Assembly (NCBI GenBank): GCA_013365365.1
Contig: JABVXU010000106.1
Coordinates: 86,558-150,557, forward strand
Direction of reading: 5' to 3'
Source: Cruorifilaria tuberocauda
Taxonomy: Eukaryota > Nematoda > Chromadorea > Rhabditida > Onchocercidae
Length of the DNA stretch: 64,000 nt
The notes under the pieces are model-generated. The model did not search any database. It saw only the letters and a list, made by a program, of their open reading frames with translations, and was not told the DNA's origin. The translations under genes and the position numbers were made by a program. Below, in pieces: positions 12,185-24,900 of the stretch. Numbering within the stretch: the stretch's first letter is position 1; the number at the start of each line of letters is the position of its first letter.

Positions 12185-15100
12185 ATGGACGAGCCTTACC
12201 TGCGGAAACCACGCATAGTCTATCGTACCGGCGTACCCAATCCCTTGACGCTCGATCAGTACAGCGCTGTTCTCGGTAAGTCCACGTTTTACCCATCGGT
12301 TAAGTCCAGTTCGTCCAAGCTCGGAAAAGTGGTGTGCACCGTGTCGGAATGATCCATCTCTGGTTGATGCCGTTTTTTACCTAGGGAAGAACCGCTGGCG
12401 ATAACTGAGCAGTGGCCGTATAGCGGGAAGAAGTATACGAAGACATTCTGTAGTTCAGCATCACTCAGATCTCAATGTTTCCAACAAAATATATAGCAGA
12501 GTTGAAGTTTCCCAATCTGCTAAAATCTCTGAAGAATTTTGATGTTGACACATGAAGGAAACAATTTAGTATTGTAAAATATACAAAATTGGAGTAATAG
12601 AAATGATAACACACAGGCAACTGATGAAAGAAGTTTATTATTCGAGCTGTTGAAACATTACGCATGATTTACCCACTTATGATATATTAATGGCTTGAAA
12701 AAAAAGAATTTAAAGGTCGAAATATAAACTTTTTCGAATGACCTAAACTTCCAGACTGAAATAATTGCTTAAAACTACGTTGTCTCAAGGAAGAGCTTTG
12801 AAACACTGTTATATCAATTTGTCTTAAAAAATACCTTTGGAAGCAGTTCCTTCCATCCATACCATATGATTGTTTAGTGAAATTTGATAATTTATATTGT
12901 TTTCCTTAGCAATCGGTGTTTATTTAATTGATTTCCTTAAATGGTGCTAAAATTCCGGAATGTGATTCCATGTGGAGATTTTCTTTCCGAATCTTTCGTT
13001 AATCTTCCCAGTGAAGTGATTTGGTTCTTTTAATGTTCTTTATTGAACATGATTCATCTGCGTTTCTTTTTGTACTTTCAGGAAGCACAGAATAATAGGA
13101 TAAGTCTGATAATGGCTCTAAGATTAGTTTAATATGAACAATGCTTTGTCTTCCATCTCTTCACATAGCCGTTTTTTTGTCGTTGCAGATAAAGTTGAGA
13201 AAAATCGAAACTTGGTATGTACCAATGGACCAATGTATCGACCAGATGGAGGTACCATTGTGGTATATGACTGTACCCTTTATCCACGCGGTACCTTGAA
13301 TGATGATCAAGTACGACGCACTTTTCGTGTTGATGGCTACCGATGGGGGAATTCCAAAGGTGTTCATAATTTGAGTAATGGATTGCAGAAACGATACAAT
13401 TTACTTTACTGCAAAAATGATCCACATGGCGATGATAGGTTTATGTAAGTGTGATCTTTACTTATTCTTTCCTGATTTATCTGTTTTCAAGTTAAAATGA
13501 TTTTAGAAATAATAGTGAATTAATTGATGATTATTAGTCAATATTTTTTGGAAAATTCCATTTTACGATGTCTTCTTGATTAGGCTAAGAATTGTCTGAA
13601 ATGATTAAGCTTACTGAAATCAGGTGTTCATCAAGATGATGATTATTTTCGACGACTGAGTTCCAATTGACTTTCGAGTTTCAACTGACGTTTCGTAGAC
13701 TGACCGTTCATTCGTTATCCGTTTAAATTATCTTTTTCTCTGCATACATGAGCGTGGAAATAAAAGCTTTTTTCTTAATATTAAATCAGTATATTTCATC
13801 AGTGTTTGAATCCGATTTATATGTTGAAGATACGTTTGATTTACCACTAATCCACTCAGCTGAGCAGATTTTTAGAAAAAAGAAGGGATTTTAAGTCAGT
13901 CGGGATTTTGCAGACGTTGCGAATATTCGCGAGAACCATGTGGTTTAGTGCTTTTCCATTACATTGGCGACCATGTTGCAGCAGCCCAAGTGTCCGACAA
14001 TGCACCGCATGGAAATGCCAAACGAAACAATCAGCCATTTCTCCGTACATTACCAATTATATTGCAGGAAGTGAAAGAACAGAGTATTACAAACAATAAT
14101 GCGGTTGAGGTAAATTTTAAAATTGTACTCGAAGAAGGGTCGGTTAACTTATTCCAATGGTATTTATTACAGTGTTAATTAGAATTATGAAAAACTACCG
14201 TATCTCCTGGATTTTGATCCCAATAGGACTATACGTGTTAAAAATTGTTGCTATTTTATCTCGTTGCTTGAATCACAATATCTTCGGGAAGCAATTAGAA
14301 GTTTCTTTACCACATATCATTTATCATCCGAAATAACGAAGAGATTAGAAATAATTACAATTCATAATTACAATAGATCGGCTAATCCTGAAAAACAATT
14401 CTTTTGATTCTTATTGCGTGATTTTTCCTCAAAATCCGCCATTGTAACCATACCTCAGTTAGTTTTGCATTTGTTAATGCTTAACATTACTGTTTTATAT
14501 CGTTAACAGTCTATGAAATATCATCAAAACGGTGTATAAGTTTAATTTGCATCAGAGTTTTCAAATAGTTTTAAAAAATAACATTCAACTTACGACCTTC
14601 TGCTGAGTTTCGAAATGTTTCTATCGTTAGATTTATGACCGATTGACGGAGCAAAGTATTTATGATCAATGCGGGACCAGCTCGCGAGTTACTCCACGCA
14701 GATTACGTAACAAGGAACAAGTAAGAAATGTAATGAAATCATTTCGACAAAAGTTGGCCAGAAACAGTTTGGTTAGTGAAGATTTCAAAATTATTTAGAT
14801 GCATATTTGAGTTTTTATTTATTTTATTGACACTACCTGTTTTTACTTGTCACAAATTTTAAATATTCTATACCATCGATAAGTTAACTTCTTTGCATCT
14901 GGAAGAGAGATATGTGATAGAAAAAATGCTAGAATCATTCCGCAGAATCAAAAATCACGCTACTCTGATCTCGTACTTGCGAATATTCCCCGCTACCACC
15001 GTTTTGCGAATTTGGTTGATCCTGTATTCATCCCTAAACTCAGGAGAACTTTATCTCTTCTGTTTATTGGTGACTTGTTGGAGTCCGTTTTTGCTTACAA

Positions 15101-15668
15101 TGTTTTTATCTAATCGTATTTGGAAGTCGGCTAATTTTCCTTGAATTGTTTTTTAAGACACTTTTTTTAATTCTTTAAAGTTCTTTTTTGAGTCAGATAT
15201 ATAGATTACAGATTTACATTTATTTACACTTCATATTTCCGTATAAAGAATAATCTATTGATTACGGTTAAAGAATGGCGTTTATTAGGAAGTGTAAAAC
15301 TTTGTCGAAGACAGTTATTTTCCCGCAGAATTTCATATTTCTCTGCTTCTGATCACAATGCTTATACCTTCTCGTAATTTCTACAATGAAATGAAATCAG
15401 GTTTTACTGACCAAGTTGTTTTACCTTGCAGTATATTCAACCTCGACCAACATCGTTGTATGTTACGGAACCAGAAGCATCAGCACTTGGAAGGCATATT
15501 TTAAGCGGATCGAACGCAGAATTAGAGGGAAATCAAGTAGAAGTTGTTAGAGGCAGTGTTTTCGAACAGCAGATGCCGGACGGCCGACCACCTGTAATAT
15601 TAAAAAAGGCTCGAATTGAGGACGACTCGGAGTCGAGCTATGCACCGATTGATGTAACGACAGTTGAT
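12185..15668 (+). CDS. CG-1-like N-terminal module, spliced in frame to PPCDC
   Basis: Exons 12185-12275, 13189-13444, 13914-14109, 14631-14771, 14884-15069 (least certain) and 15432-15668; phases close throughout and the last ends in phase 0, matching the PPCDC exon at 15841. The region of FRVDGYRWGNSKG, then RRYN-type basic segment, then GLVLFHYIGDH resembles the CG-1 DNA-binding fold of CAMTA proteins (DGY-W, R-R-C-Y, VLVHY pattern); this is my inference, since identity is low. After it comes PHGNAKRNNQPF, a basic segment (TPRRLRNKEQVRNVMKSFR), and a linker with VILKKARIEDDSESS just before the enzyme. The fifth exon uses a weak AAG acceptor; another frame there is also open but does not rejoin in phase. 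No Met lies between 15841 and the PPCDC core, so the enzyme needs upstream sequence. A separate start at the Met near 15571 in the last exon is the main alternative to a true fusion. Confidence 0.65.
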
Positions 15669-15840
15669 GTAAGTTAAGCTTTAAAAAAATTTTCGATTTT
15701 AATAATTTTACATTTAGTATACATGAATAATGATCGTACTGTTAACTGCGTCAAATAGTTGTGTAATTTGATTATGGTAAAAGCGAATAATAATAGAGTG
15801 GTGAATATTTGCTGCTTATTACTGATTTCTCAACTTTCAG

Positions 15841-17211
15841 ACTCAAAAAACGCGAGCACCTTACGGACCAGATCATTCTTTCGTTCGACAGGGTGGTAAA
15901 TTTCATCTTTTGATTGGTATTACTGGATCTGTTGCGTCAATCAAACTTTCCGAGCTTATCGCGGAACTTTATAAGAATAGCCCTGAGGAAAAATTGGTAC
16001 GTTTATTCGCGGTAATTCATATAAAAATCTTTGGATTTTCAAAAGTAAGGAAAGTACCGAAACCTTGTGTAGGCCAATGTTATTATTGGTTTATCATGCA
16101 TTTATTAAGGTCATTCGAATAGTTGCAACCGATGCAGCTCGAACATTTATTGATGAATCAACATTTGATGTTCCAATTTATAACGATGTGGATGAGTGGA
16201 ATATGTGGAAGAAACGCGGTGATCCAGTTTTACATATTGGTTGGTTTTTGTAGGAAATTGATTCAAATTATGAAAACTGTAAAACTGTCAGTGAGAGATT
16301 AGTAGTATAATTATCTTATACGTGTATGAAATGATGAGCAAGACTGATGTTGCTGGCTTTTAAACTACTAAAGATATTCCTTTTCCGTCTTGGCTGCGAC
16401 GATATTGCCGATTGACTGATAGATGGCAGCCCTTTTTAAGTTCATCTAGGCATATTTTCATTCATTTGTTGTTACCTATATACATTTATGAAGAGTTGTG
16501 TTTTGATAAATTTAATTTCATGGTTTTTTGAAATTGTAGTTTTAAATTTTAGAATTAAGAAAATGGTCTGATGCGATGTTAATTGCTCCATTAGATGCAA
16601 ATTCTATGGGTAAAATAGCAAATGGCATATGCGATAATATTTTGTTATCCATTGTACGGGCATGGGATCCTCGAAAACCTTTGTATTATGCACCAGCGAT
16701 GAATGTTGCTATGTGGGAAAATCCACTAACCTATCAGCATCGTAAAGTTTTGAAGGAATTGTTACGGTACAAGGTTGGTGTTTTTCTAACAATTCCTTCG
16801 CTTTTCCGAATCATTTCAAACCTGTAGTTTTAATTACAAATTAAATGTCCTTTGTTCTTCAAGCTTCTCTTAAAAATGTGAAATAAATCCTTATCCAGAA
16901 AAGTTGATTGTTCTGAATTATCCAGACGTATCCAGGAAAGTTGATTGTTCATATAACCAACTAAGTTATTTTGAATTTTGGAAAAATTGATTACTCTTGA
17001 AGACATTCCCTTCTCACGAGATTTTCGATGAATTTAATATTTGGGCATATTATTTGAATTTCTTTTTTAGGAAATACCACCAATTGAGAAAGAATTAATG
17101 TGTGGTGATACGGGCTCAGGCGCTATGGCCACTGTGCAGATGATCGCATCAATTGTCGCCAGCGAAGTGAAAAATCGTTTCGCTGTTTACTCCGACAATT
17201 CAGCTCTATAA
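15841..17211 (+). CDS. PPCDC: Phosphopantothenoylcysteine decarboxylase (PPCDC) domain
   Basis: PPCDC is an FMN-dependent HFCD-family flavoprotein that decarboxylates 4'-phosphopantothenoylcysteine to 4'-phosphopantetheine in coenzyme A synthesis. Exons 15841-15996, 16110-16239, 16553-16773 and 17071-17211 encode about 215 residues (human about 204). Visible features are the FMN-binding entry KFHLLIGITGSVASIK, VATDAARTFI, DPVLHIELRKW with the active-site His, APLDANSMGKIANGICDN, the substrate-binding motif APAMNVAMW, and CGDTGSGAM with the active-site Cys of the substrate clamp. All key motifs are intact, so it should be active. It carries no start codon before the core and joins the upstream exon (ending 15668) in phase 0. 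Stop TAA at 17209-17211. Confidence 0.95.
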
Positions 17212-17840
17212 CATCTTCCAATTTGTCGCTCTCTCTCCCCCTCTTTCTCTCTTTCTATTTCTTAATGTGTTTCTAAATCGTTTATTGATTATTTCAATGA
17301 ATTTGGTTGGTTTTTTACACTTTACAAAAGATTCGAAACTATTGTCTTTTATATTCTTCTTTCGGCCGCATATTAATGACCTGGAATATTTAATGACCGG
17401 TTCCATCGGCCCCTTTTCATACAGTTTGTACTTTGTTTTCTCTGACGTTTATTTTCTCAACGGGGAAAGTTATTATAAAAAATTGCGAAAAATCTATTTT
17501 TATTATCCTAAAGCCAATCAAAATTTTTTTTTATAATCACTACTTCAAGAAAAAATGTGCAAAAAGACTTGAAATCAATTCTTTAACTATAATTCAGTTT
17601 CAAATTAAAAGGTTGTTGAGATTCCCTCTTTATTATATTTATTTCTGAAGTGTTTTGGAATTTTTTATTTGCTTATTTTTAATTTTTAGTCTGAATTTCT
17701 ACTTTTTGAATCGAAACAAATTTATGCTGCTATTTTCTTAGAGCTTTTGTAAGATTGTATTTTTTTTACTATCGTTTTAATTTGAGCGATATTCAGCTTA
17801 AAAAATCGGCTGGTGTTTGATTGTTAGATTGTTTTTTTGA

Positions 17841-17846
17841 AATAAA
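17841..17846 (+). promoter_or_regulatory. Candidate poly(A) signal of the PPCDC gene
   Basis: AATAAA on the plus strand, about 630 bases after the PPCDC stop. The distance is long, so a non-canonical nearer signal is also possible. Confidence 0.3.
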
Positions 17847-18332
17847 GATTGTGAATGACATCATTGTTTTGCATGCTTCGTTTAAAATTTATGTATATTT
17901 GAAGTTTTAGGGGTGTTGGCAGCCAATTAATGAAAAAGGAAATTATAAGACGTTGGACAGTTTGCATTTGGAAATATTCGTTGTAGCTTTTAGGTCGAAT
18001 AATTCATTTTAAAATGTTCCTCCGAAGTCGGCCGCATTTTTAGGATTTGAATGGAAAGTTTTTTTAGCCTCGGTGATACTTTATAGGGATTGAGGAAAAA
18101 GCTTGAGATTCACCAGATGGAATCCATCCAGTAGTTTAACCTAGGTTTTTAGTAAGAAATTGGATTGAATTGCTTTAGTAATTTTTCGTTAAAATATGTT
18201 GAATAATAAACTTATTTTCTTCCAAACAATTTACTGTGAGTAAATAATGAGGAAAGATTTGCTGAAAGTGTCTGTGAAAAAATTCGCATATTTCTTATTG
18301 AAGAGTCATTTCAGAACGAAATTTTTACGTAA

Positions 18333-18341
18333 TTATTTCAG
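18333..18341 (+). promoter_or_regulatory. Trans-splice (or 5' cis) acceptor of CHAC2
   Basis: TTATTTCAG ends four bases before the ATG at 18346. This is the classic nematode layout for spliced-leader addition and is why I choose 18346 over an upstream in-frame Met at 18247. Confidence 0.6.
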
Positions 18342-18345
18342 AAAG

Positions 18346-19521
18346 ATGTGGATATTTGGATACGGTTCGCTATTATGGTATACAGAATTCCCGTACCGCA
18401 GTGTTGTTCCCGGTGTTGTACGAGGTTATTCACGTCGATTTTGGCAGCTCAGTCCCGATCATAGAGGAACAGAGAGCAGTGTTGGTTCTTTTTCCACGAC
18501 CTGTGGGTAAGAAATGATATCACACTATATCTTTGTCGCATCAAAAGGTGCGCTGATAGCTGCTGACGAAGTTGATTATCGTCTAATGTTATATTTTGCT
18601 GAACAAAAGGATCTCATTCTTTCATTCCTTTACGAAGAATTACGATTACTTAAACGGTAATTTTATTATCTTGCAATCTTTTCTCGTAATAAAGTGAAGC
18701 GTTTGCAGCCTGGTCGTACGGTAACATTAGTAGCGGATGAAAATGGTTCATGCTGGGGTTTAGCTTATGAAGTTGCTGAAGAGCAAGCGTTAGATACAGT
18801 TAAATACTTGGATTTTCGAGAAAAAGCTGGCTATTTGGTAAATTTCTTTTTTATTAAAAAGTTTTATCTATTTGTCTTAAATGATTTCATATATTATTTT
18901 ACCGATTAAGAAAATTATGCATATTCGCTTTTCTACTTCCATTATTTATTTTGTGTCATTTTTAGAGAAAAGAAGTGATGTTTTATCCCGATAATGATGG
19001 ATCATCTTTTCTGACAAATGTTTATTTGGCTGCTAAGGAGGAAAATCCCTATTTTACGGGTCCTACTGATGAGGAAAGCATTGTGTGCACTGTAAGTTAT
19101 TCTCCCTTTCTTCTTTTATGATTGCGTACGCTAAACTATTGACGGTCTGAAAAAAATTTTAAATCACAACTGGGAATCAGAGAAATGCAAACAAAATAAG
19201 GTTTCTTTCTTATTTTTGATAAGGGAGTTTTATTTACTTTAATTTAGAACTCATGTTTCGTATTTTGCGCGTTTCCTTTTTTTTGCAATTCAAGTACATT
19301 TTAAGATACTAAAAGCTCGTGGACCCAGTGGAACGAACATTGAATATGTTCTACGATTAGCAGAATGCGTTCATCGAATGGCACCGCATGTTAACGATGA
19401 ACATTTGTTTGCAATTGAAAGAAAAGTGTTGGACAGATGTAGACGGTTGAATATTCACGACGATTACCTGACTAAATATTTGAATGAAAAAAGTGTAACT
19501 AAATCGCCTACTGAATTCTAA
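18346..19521 (+). CDS. CHAC2: Glutathione-specific gamma-glutamylcyclotransferase (CHAC2-like)
   Basis: ChaC-family enzymes cleave glutathione to 5-oxoproline and Cys-Gly in the cytosol. Exons 18346-18480, 18709-18837, 18966-19091 and 19306-19521, all phase 0, give 201 aa (human CHAC2 184). It opens with the family signature MWIFGYGSLLWYTEFPY, continues with YSRRFWQLSPDHRG, PGRTVTLVADENGSCWGLAY, then YLDFREKAGY containing the catalytic Glu, VMFYP, and GPSGTNIEYVLRLAE with DEHLFAIE near the end. The lack of long N-terminal extension fits CHAC2 rather than CHAC1. The start is set by the acceptor immediately upstream. The extra C-terminal residues (after about 185) are not conserved. Confidence 0.95.
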
Positions 19522-20589
19522 TCTGTAGTGTTGGAAAAATTGTAATAGTATAATCTTTTAGATATACTTTAGTTTGAGAAAAAATACGAGTAAATGTTAG
19601 TTTTTTATCAGCTGTCTAATTTTATTTGAGTGGGCTTTACTTTAGAATAGGTTTTTTGGTTTTCAACTATGTTGCGAGGATATGCGAAAACAAGGAAATA
19701 ATTATCGGTAATGGGATACTATATTATTTTTATCCCTACTTATCATGCCATTTTTGTTTAAGAATGATAGTGTCTTTCGGTCATATGTCTACCATGTTCA
19801 AATTGTGATTGTTGTGGATTACGTAAATATGCATGTGCTTAAATAATTAAATTAATTAAATTTAATTTAATATTTGCGTGATGAGAATAAGTGCTGTAAG
19901 TTGTAAGAGGACAGTTAATTTTGGGAAAAGAATACATCAGCATGGATTCAAAGTGCAAATTAGGGGAAATTGTATTTAGTTTTCATTTTGTATTAATCTA
20001 TTCTTTGAAAATCTGACCCAGAATGAGAATTAAAAATCCATTTATTATTCATTACTGATATTGTAATTGTGCTACAAAATGCCAAGTGATGTTGTTCGCT
20101 GTATTATTTCTCTTTGTAATTTACAAAGAGTTCATGGTATTATCATTAGTATCCATATCATAAATAAGCCTATGATCACCTTTACATTATATAATGAAAT
20201 TTGGAAAATTGATGTTCAAGTGAAATAAGAATAAATTATCAAGAAAATTGAAAAAAACAAGGAAGAAATTAGGGACATTTTTCATCACTTTTTATTAGAT
20301 ATCTCACGATCTGACCAAATGTCGATTTCTGATAATAAATGTAGCTAAAGATAGGCTTAATAGAAAGGGGTTAGAAAATTGATATGAGAAACTGATCTAA
20401 TAAAGAACAATTAGGCTAATATTCGAGCTAATCTTGATGATTGTACAATTACGTCTTACCAATTCACACCACTGTTCTTTTTTAAAAACTTCAATTCCCA
20501 TCATTTATTGATTCATTATTGTTTTACGGATAACAAAAATGATATTAACATAAGAACAAATTAGTAATCTCTTAAATTCCTGAATTTCT
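19522..20589. other. Intergenic region, convergent gene ends
   Basis: About 1 kb between the ends of CHAC2 (plus) and the orphan secreted gene (minus). AT-rich, with an AATTAAATTTAATT-type palindromic stretch near 19843-19870. A 60-codon frame at 19626 has no support. Should hold two 3' UTRs. Confidence 0.55.
20504..20509 (-). promoter_or_regulatory. Candidate poly(A) signal of the orphan secreted gene
   Basis: AATAAA on the minus strand about 80 bases beyond the stop codon at 20590. Confidence 0.4.
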
Positions 20590-21342
20590 TTATAATTTTA
20601 TAGTCGTGTTCGGAAATTCCAAAGCATGGTTCAACGAATCGATGACACGGATTGTATTCTGTGCCAGTTTTCGGATCAAGTGATAATTTACTGTACGGAT
20701 AATTCGATCGATACTGCAGAAATTGGAATCATTCTTTGATTTATAGCTTGTGAACGTTTTCAGTATTAATTGACTATGGATATGAGAGCTGCGGTATTCA
20801 TAATACCAATGATCGGTGCATTTTACATATATCACTTCTTTACAGCTTTAATATGATATGAATTAGGATTTAGATAATGCTCATTATCACTTTCCAGTTA
20901 AGTTTATCTAAAATAATACAATATTTAAATTTTCGATTTAACAATTTCCAGTAAATTTGAAAGAAAAAAAACTAACATAAATACATTCCAGAGTGTATTG
21001 ATTACACAGATCTTTACTAAGCATTGATTTGAAGAAGTGATGTTCGGCTGGTGGATAAGAGACTTTAAGTCTGTTCAATTCTTTGAACATGTCTTGTCTC
21101 AATGATTTTTCATTAGATTCTTTGATATTAGATTTTGAATATTTAATATCTTTTGGATAATTAATGATATTTTCGTAGCTATGCACACTATTGTTACTAT
21201 GATATTTTGCAATATCGTCACGAAATTGTCCACCTATTACCCTTCTATTAATATATCCGGTATTTCGATTACTATAAATCGCAATTGATAGATTCCGTAT
21301 CGGAGTCAGTAAAAACATTACAACCATTCGTAGCGAATGCAT
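20590..21342 (-). CDS. Orphan predicted secreted protein
   Basis: I do not recognise this protein. Two exons, 21342-21008 and 20845-20590, join in phase (donor at 21007, acceptor before 20845) to give 196 aa; both frames are long for such AT-rich DNA. The N-terminus (MVVMFLLTPIRNLSIAIYSN after a second Met) looks like a signal peptide. The middle is polar and Asn/Ser/Lys-rich, and the C-terminal half has three cysteines (DLCKEV, YVKCTDHW, NFCSID) followed by a probable helix ending in a basic/hydrophobic tail. An alternative acceptor or an intact single exon ending at 20938 would change the C-terminus. Intron length (162 bases) is normal here. It lies just downstream of FAN1 on the same strand, but 0.6 kb away. 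A nematode-specific secreted factor is the best guess. Confidence 0.5.
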
Positions 21343-21958
21343 CTCAAACTAATAAAAATTTCCCTTAGAGAATTATTAGTCATTTTTGTATTCATTACTT
21401 TCTACCGTTCTACAAATTGTAATGTAAAAACGCAAATCATCCAAATTGATATATATACTGATGTCATAAATTTAACGAATAGTTCCTTTAATTTAATTTC
21501 TTTTACTCAAGTAATTTATATAACATTTTGTATCACAATTAAGTGGACGAAAATTCATTGAACATTTAAAATGCTTTTTTAGCCAAAAGTCTTTTCTTTC
21601 CTCTTCCTACAAGGCATATACAATTAGGAATTAGGAAACTTTGATTCGTTGAAAGTAGTTCCACGTCAGCATGAATATTTCCTAAGATGTTAACAGAATT
21701 TTAGTATTCAAAATATGTTTTATTCAGAATCTGTTCTTGTTGAAGTTTGCAAAATATCCAGTTCACCACCGCACAAATATTTTAAAAAGTGAAAATTATT
21801 TTACCACTGTACAAAATGAGAAAAAAAATTATTTTGAAATAATGAGCAAATACATCTCCGTTTAGTTAAAGTTAAAGAATGTGTATACATTTGCTATCCT
21901 ATAACAACCTGTTAGATGCATCCCGTTTGACAAGTAGAAAGAACAGGGCATAATGTTA
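21343..21958. other. Intergenic region between FAN1 and orphan secreted gene
   Basis: About 0.6 kb of AT-rich sequence between the FAN1 stop codon (21959) and the orphan start, both on the minus strand. A plus-strand 74-codon frame at 21337-21561 overlaps the orphan start antisense and is not called. Confidence 0.5.
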
Positions 21959-24900
21959 TCAGTCGAGCTTTCTTGGATTTCGAGCTGCAACATGGAGTTT
22001 TAAGAAAAAAGTTGTCATGTGAACCGCAAGGAAATAAAAACTAAATATCAGAAATTATAATAATATACAAGAAAGTGCTAATATAAAAATTCTAACAGGG
22101 AATTTCCAATCCGTCAATTAATAACAATAATAAATCTTGACAATTCAGAAATTTTAAGATAAATAAATGATAATAACGCTTACCAGAAACGTGACAAACA
22201 TGAGCGACTATATTTTGCTTTTTAAAAAAATCCAACCATAAACGTTGTTTGGTCGACAATTTATCTCCAGGACCTTTAACCTCCACAACCTGCAATGAGC
22301 TTGAAATTCTAAAAAACGAAATGAAACATAGAATGTTTTTCTTATATCGTACTTACTATAATGTAACAAAAGAAATGAGTTTAGTTGAAAATGGTACAAA
22401 AGATAGGATGAAAAATATCATCCTTTGAAAGCACTGAAACTATATTAAGGTTGTAAAAAATTAGCAATCAACATACTGCCAGAAGTTTCTTTTCATCATT
22501 CCAAATAACTAAATCAGGAAATCCACTTCGACAATTTCGGTAATCAACAACAAGACGACGAATACTGGCGCAAAGAGCAGTTATCGGACAACAGAACATA
22601 AAGCGCTAGAAAACTCGCATCATTAATTTCTCTTAAATGCTCCAGCTGATTGATAAAAACCCATAAAGTTCAAGATATGGTTTTGATTTCTATTTCAGAA
22701 AGACTTTGTACATGCTCTCAGCTTATTCTACCCCAAATCTGAGAAACTAATAAATACGATTTATAGAAAAAACTCAACATGATCAGTAAGAAATTTTCAA
22801 TAACTATTAAAAGAAAAAATGTGCTAACTTTAACTTGTTCGAAATCAGTGAAACAATTCCATGTGATCTCTGAATTGGTTACTCCATAATGATCATTGTA
22901 TGTTTTCTCCATTTCCCATAATAAATCATCTAAATCTGCTTCTTCAATCTCTTTGAAACGTAATTCGAAAAGATCCTGCCGATTGGTGTAGAAAGTCCTG
23001 CTATTCAGATCTGCTGGATTCATCTATGAATAAGTTAAACAAATGCAAAAATTTTACAAAAAATCATTAATTACTACAACTATTTGCTTACGAAATACTT
23101 AGTCTTGCTACTGAAAATAAGGGACATTTTACAATATAGGAACGAATTGCAGGAGGTATCCCAAGCTATTTAAGTCTTGATTAAGGAAAAAATGCTATTC
23201 CATAAACCTCGAAACTGGAACTAGATCAAATCTAGAACAAGAATTGAAACCTCATTGAAAACAATTATTATACCTGCGTTTCACTAAACCATACATTGTC
23301 AACAGCCGGATCAAAAATAATGTCATAAAATAAAAGTCCGAATACAGTGTGCCAAAGTGTACCTTCTGCGTGCACTCCTGTATAAAAAATAAACATGCTA
23401 AAAAATGGTGAATAAAAAGAAGAGTTACCCATTTATGTGTGCACGAGCTTATTGACCATCAGTGAGGAATTGATCTATTAAACGCTTTATTCTCATAGTT
23501 TTCGGGAATACCGATTTTGATTAGTTACAGCTTGTTTAGCCGCTATTTAATTCTTTACACACATAGTATAGTATATATATTAACAAGAATTATGAGGACA
23601 AACCTTCTTTGAAGCCTTTTTTTCTCAAATAATAATCCAACGCCACCTCTTCAACGCTACATTCGTAAGGTACTCCATTTCTGCAATAAATCCATATATA
23701 CATTGTAGAGTATAGTAATATGAGTTTTATAAATTAATAAACATAAAATTTTAATTAATTTTAAACAAGAAGTACCTTTCAATAAGAAATCTGTTAATTC
23801 GTGCCTCGGCGAGATTTTTACCTACTACAGAGCCTTTTATATTGATTCTATCAGGGTCCACCATTTCCAGAGGTCCTCGCCATCCTGAACAAAGCTTACG
23901 ACCTCTATCCTGCAATATAAATAGACTCAGCTCGCTGTACAAATCCATCAAAAATCGAAAAGGATTAAAAATGCGGAAAACTGGATATCTTTATTCCTGG
24001 TTCAAAAAAAGAACGAACTTGCAGCAACAAACGATCTTTGTCACCCAAAACAGGATCTTCCAGACCATCAATAACAGCTTTCATTGCTCTATTTTTATCT
24101 TTCAGATGTACATCTAAATTCAGTGCTAATCGATCCCACCATCCACCTCGTGCATTGGCAAGAATAAGTTTAAATTCTAAAAAAAACAGACTTATCAACA
24201 TTTAGAACATTGTGCTCTATACAGCAAACTTTAATCAAATGACTTACTGTCAACCGGGAAAGATAAAAAAATTTGAAAAAGATGTAAAGTGAGAAATAAA
24301 AAATGTTTTCGAGCTTGAATAATCTTAACATCTGTTTTCAGTATTTCTAAATTTACGATTTAAAAATATTACCATGAACTTTATTAAAATTTTTATCTGC
24401 AGATATTATTAGATTAAATTTATTCTTGGTTTAGATGCTCTTTAAACAACAATACAATAGGAGAAAACAGATATTAAAATAGTGATAAGCGCTTCCTTTT
24501 CTACAACCACGTGAGGAACCCACAAAAGCTGACAGATCAAGAACAAATCATATGATCATATGATCATACTTGAATGAGACAGATATTAACGTACCTGTAG
24601 CGTGCAACATATATTCCAACCATGAAACAGCTTCCGTATAATTCCTGACTCTTTCCAGTGCTTCAACACCATGTGATATACATCTGAATGAAGGAAAAAC
24701 TATGTAAAAAATGACATTGCCTGGTAGATGAGAACACTAAACTGCATATTTTCAATACAACGATAATTATTTCTTTACAACAAAATAAATAAATATCGAA
24801 AAATTCCACTGAAGATAAACCTTGCATATACATGGAGATCAGTGAATCTGCGAAGATTACCAATTAAAGATTCATAGAATTGCCTGCAAGAAAATCAACA

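Larger units (their letters stand above)
17212..18345. other. 3' UTR/intergenic region between PPCDC and CHAC2
   Basis: 1.1 kb of T-rich sequence. It begins with a CT-rich tract (about 17219-17260), contains the candidate poly(A) signal at 17841, and ends with a splice-acceptor-like TTATTTCAG just before the CHAC2 start. Two short plus-strand frames around 17267-17648 are low-complexity and not called. Confidence 0.55.

Noticed and set aside
14946..15069. Alternative frame of the fifth CG-1/PPCDC exon starting after CCGCAG
   Set aside because: Open and with a good acceptor, but its end phase does not join the next exon; kept only as a doubt about that exon.
15910..16122. PPCDC start at the codon before IGITGSV
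   Set aside because: The codon is TTG, not ATG, and sits inside the FMN-binding motif.
18247..18345. Upstream Met for CHAC2
   Set aside because: Would put 33 unconserved residues before the family's own start MWIFGYGSL, across a good splice acceptor.
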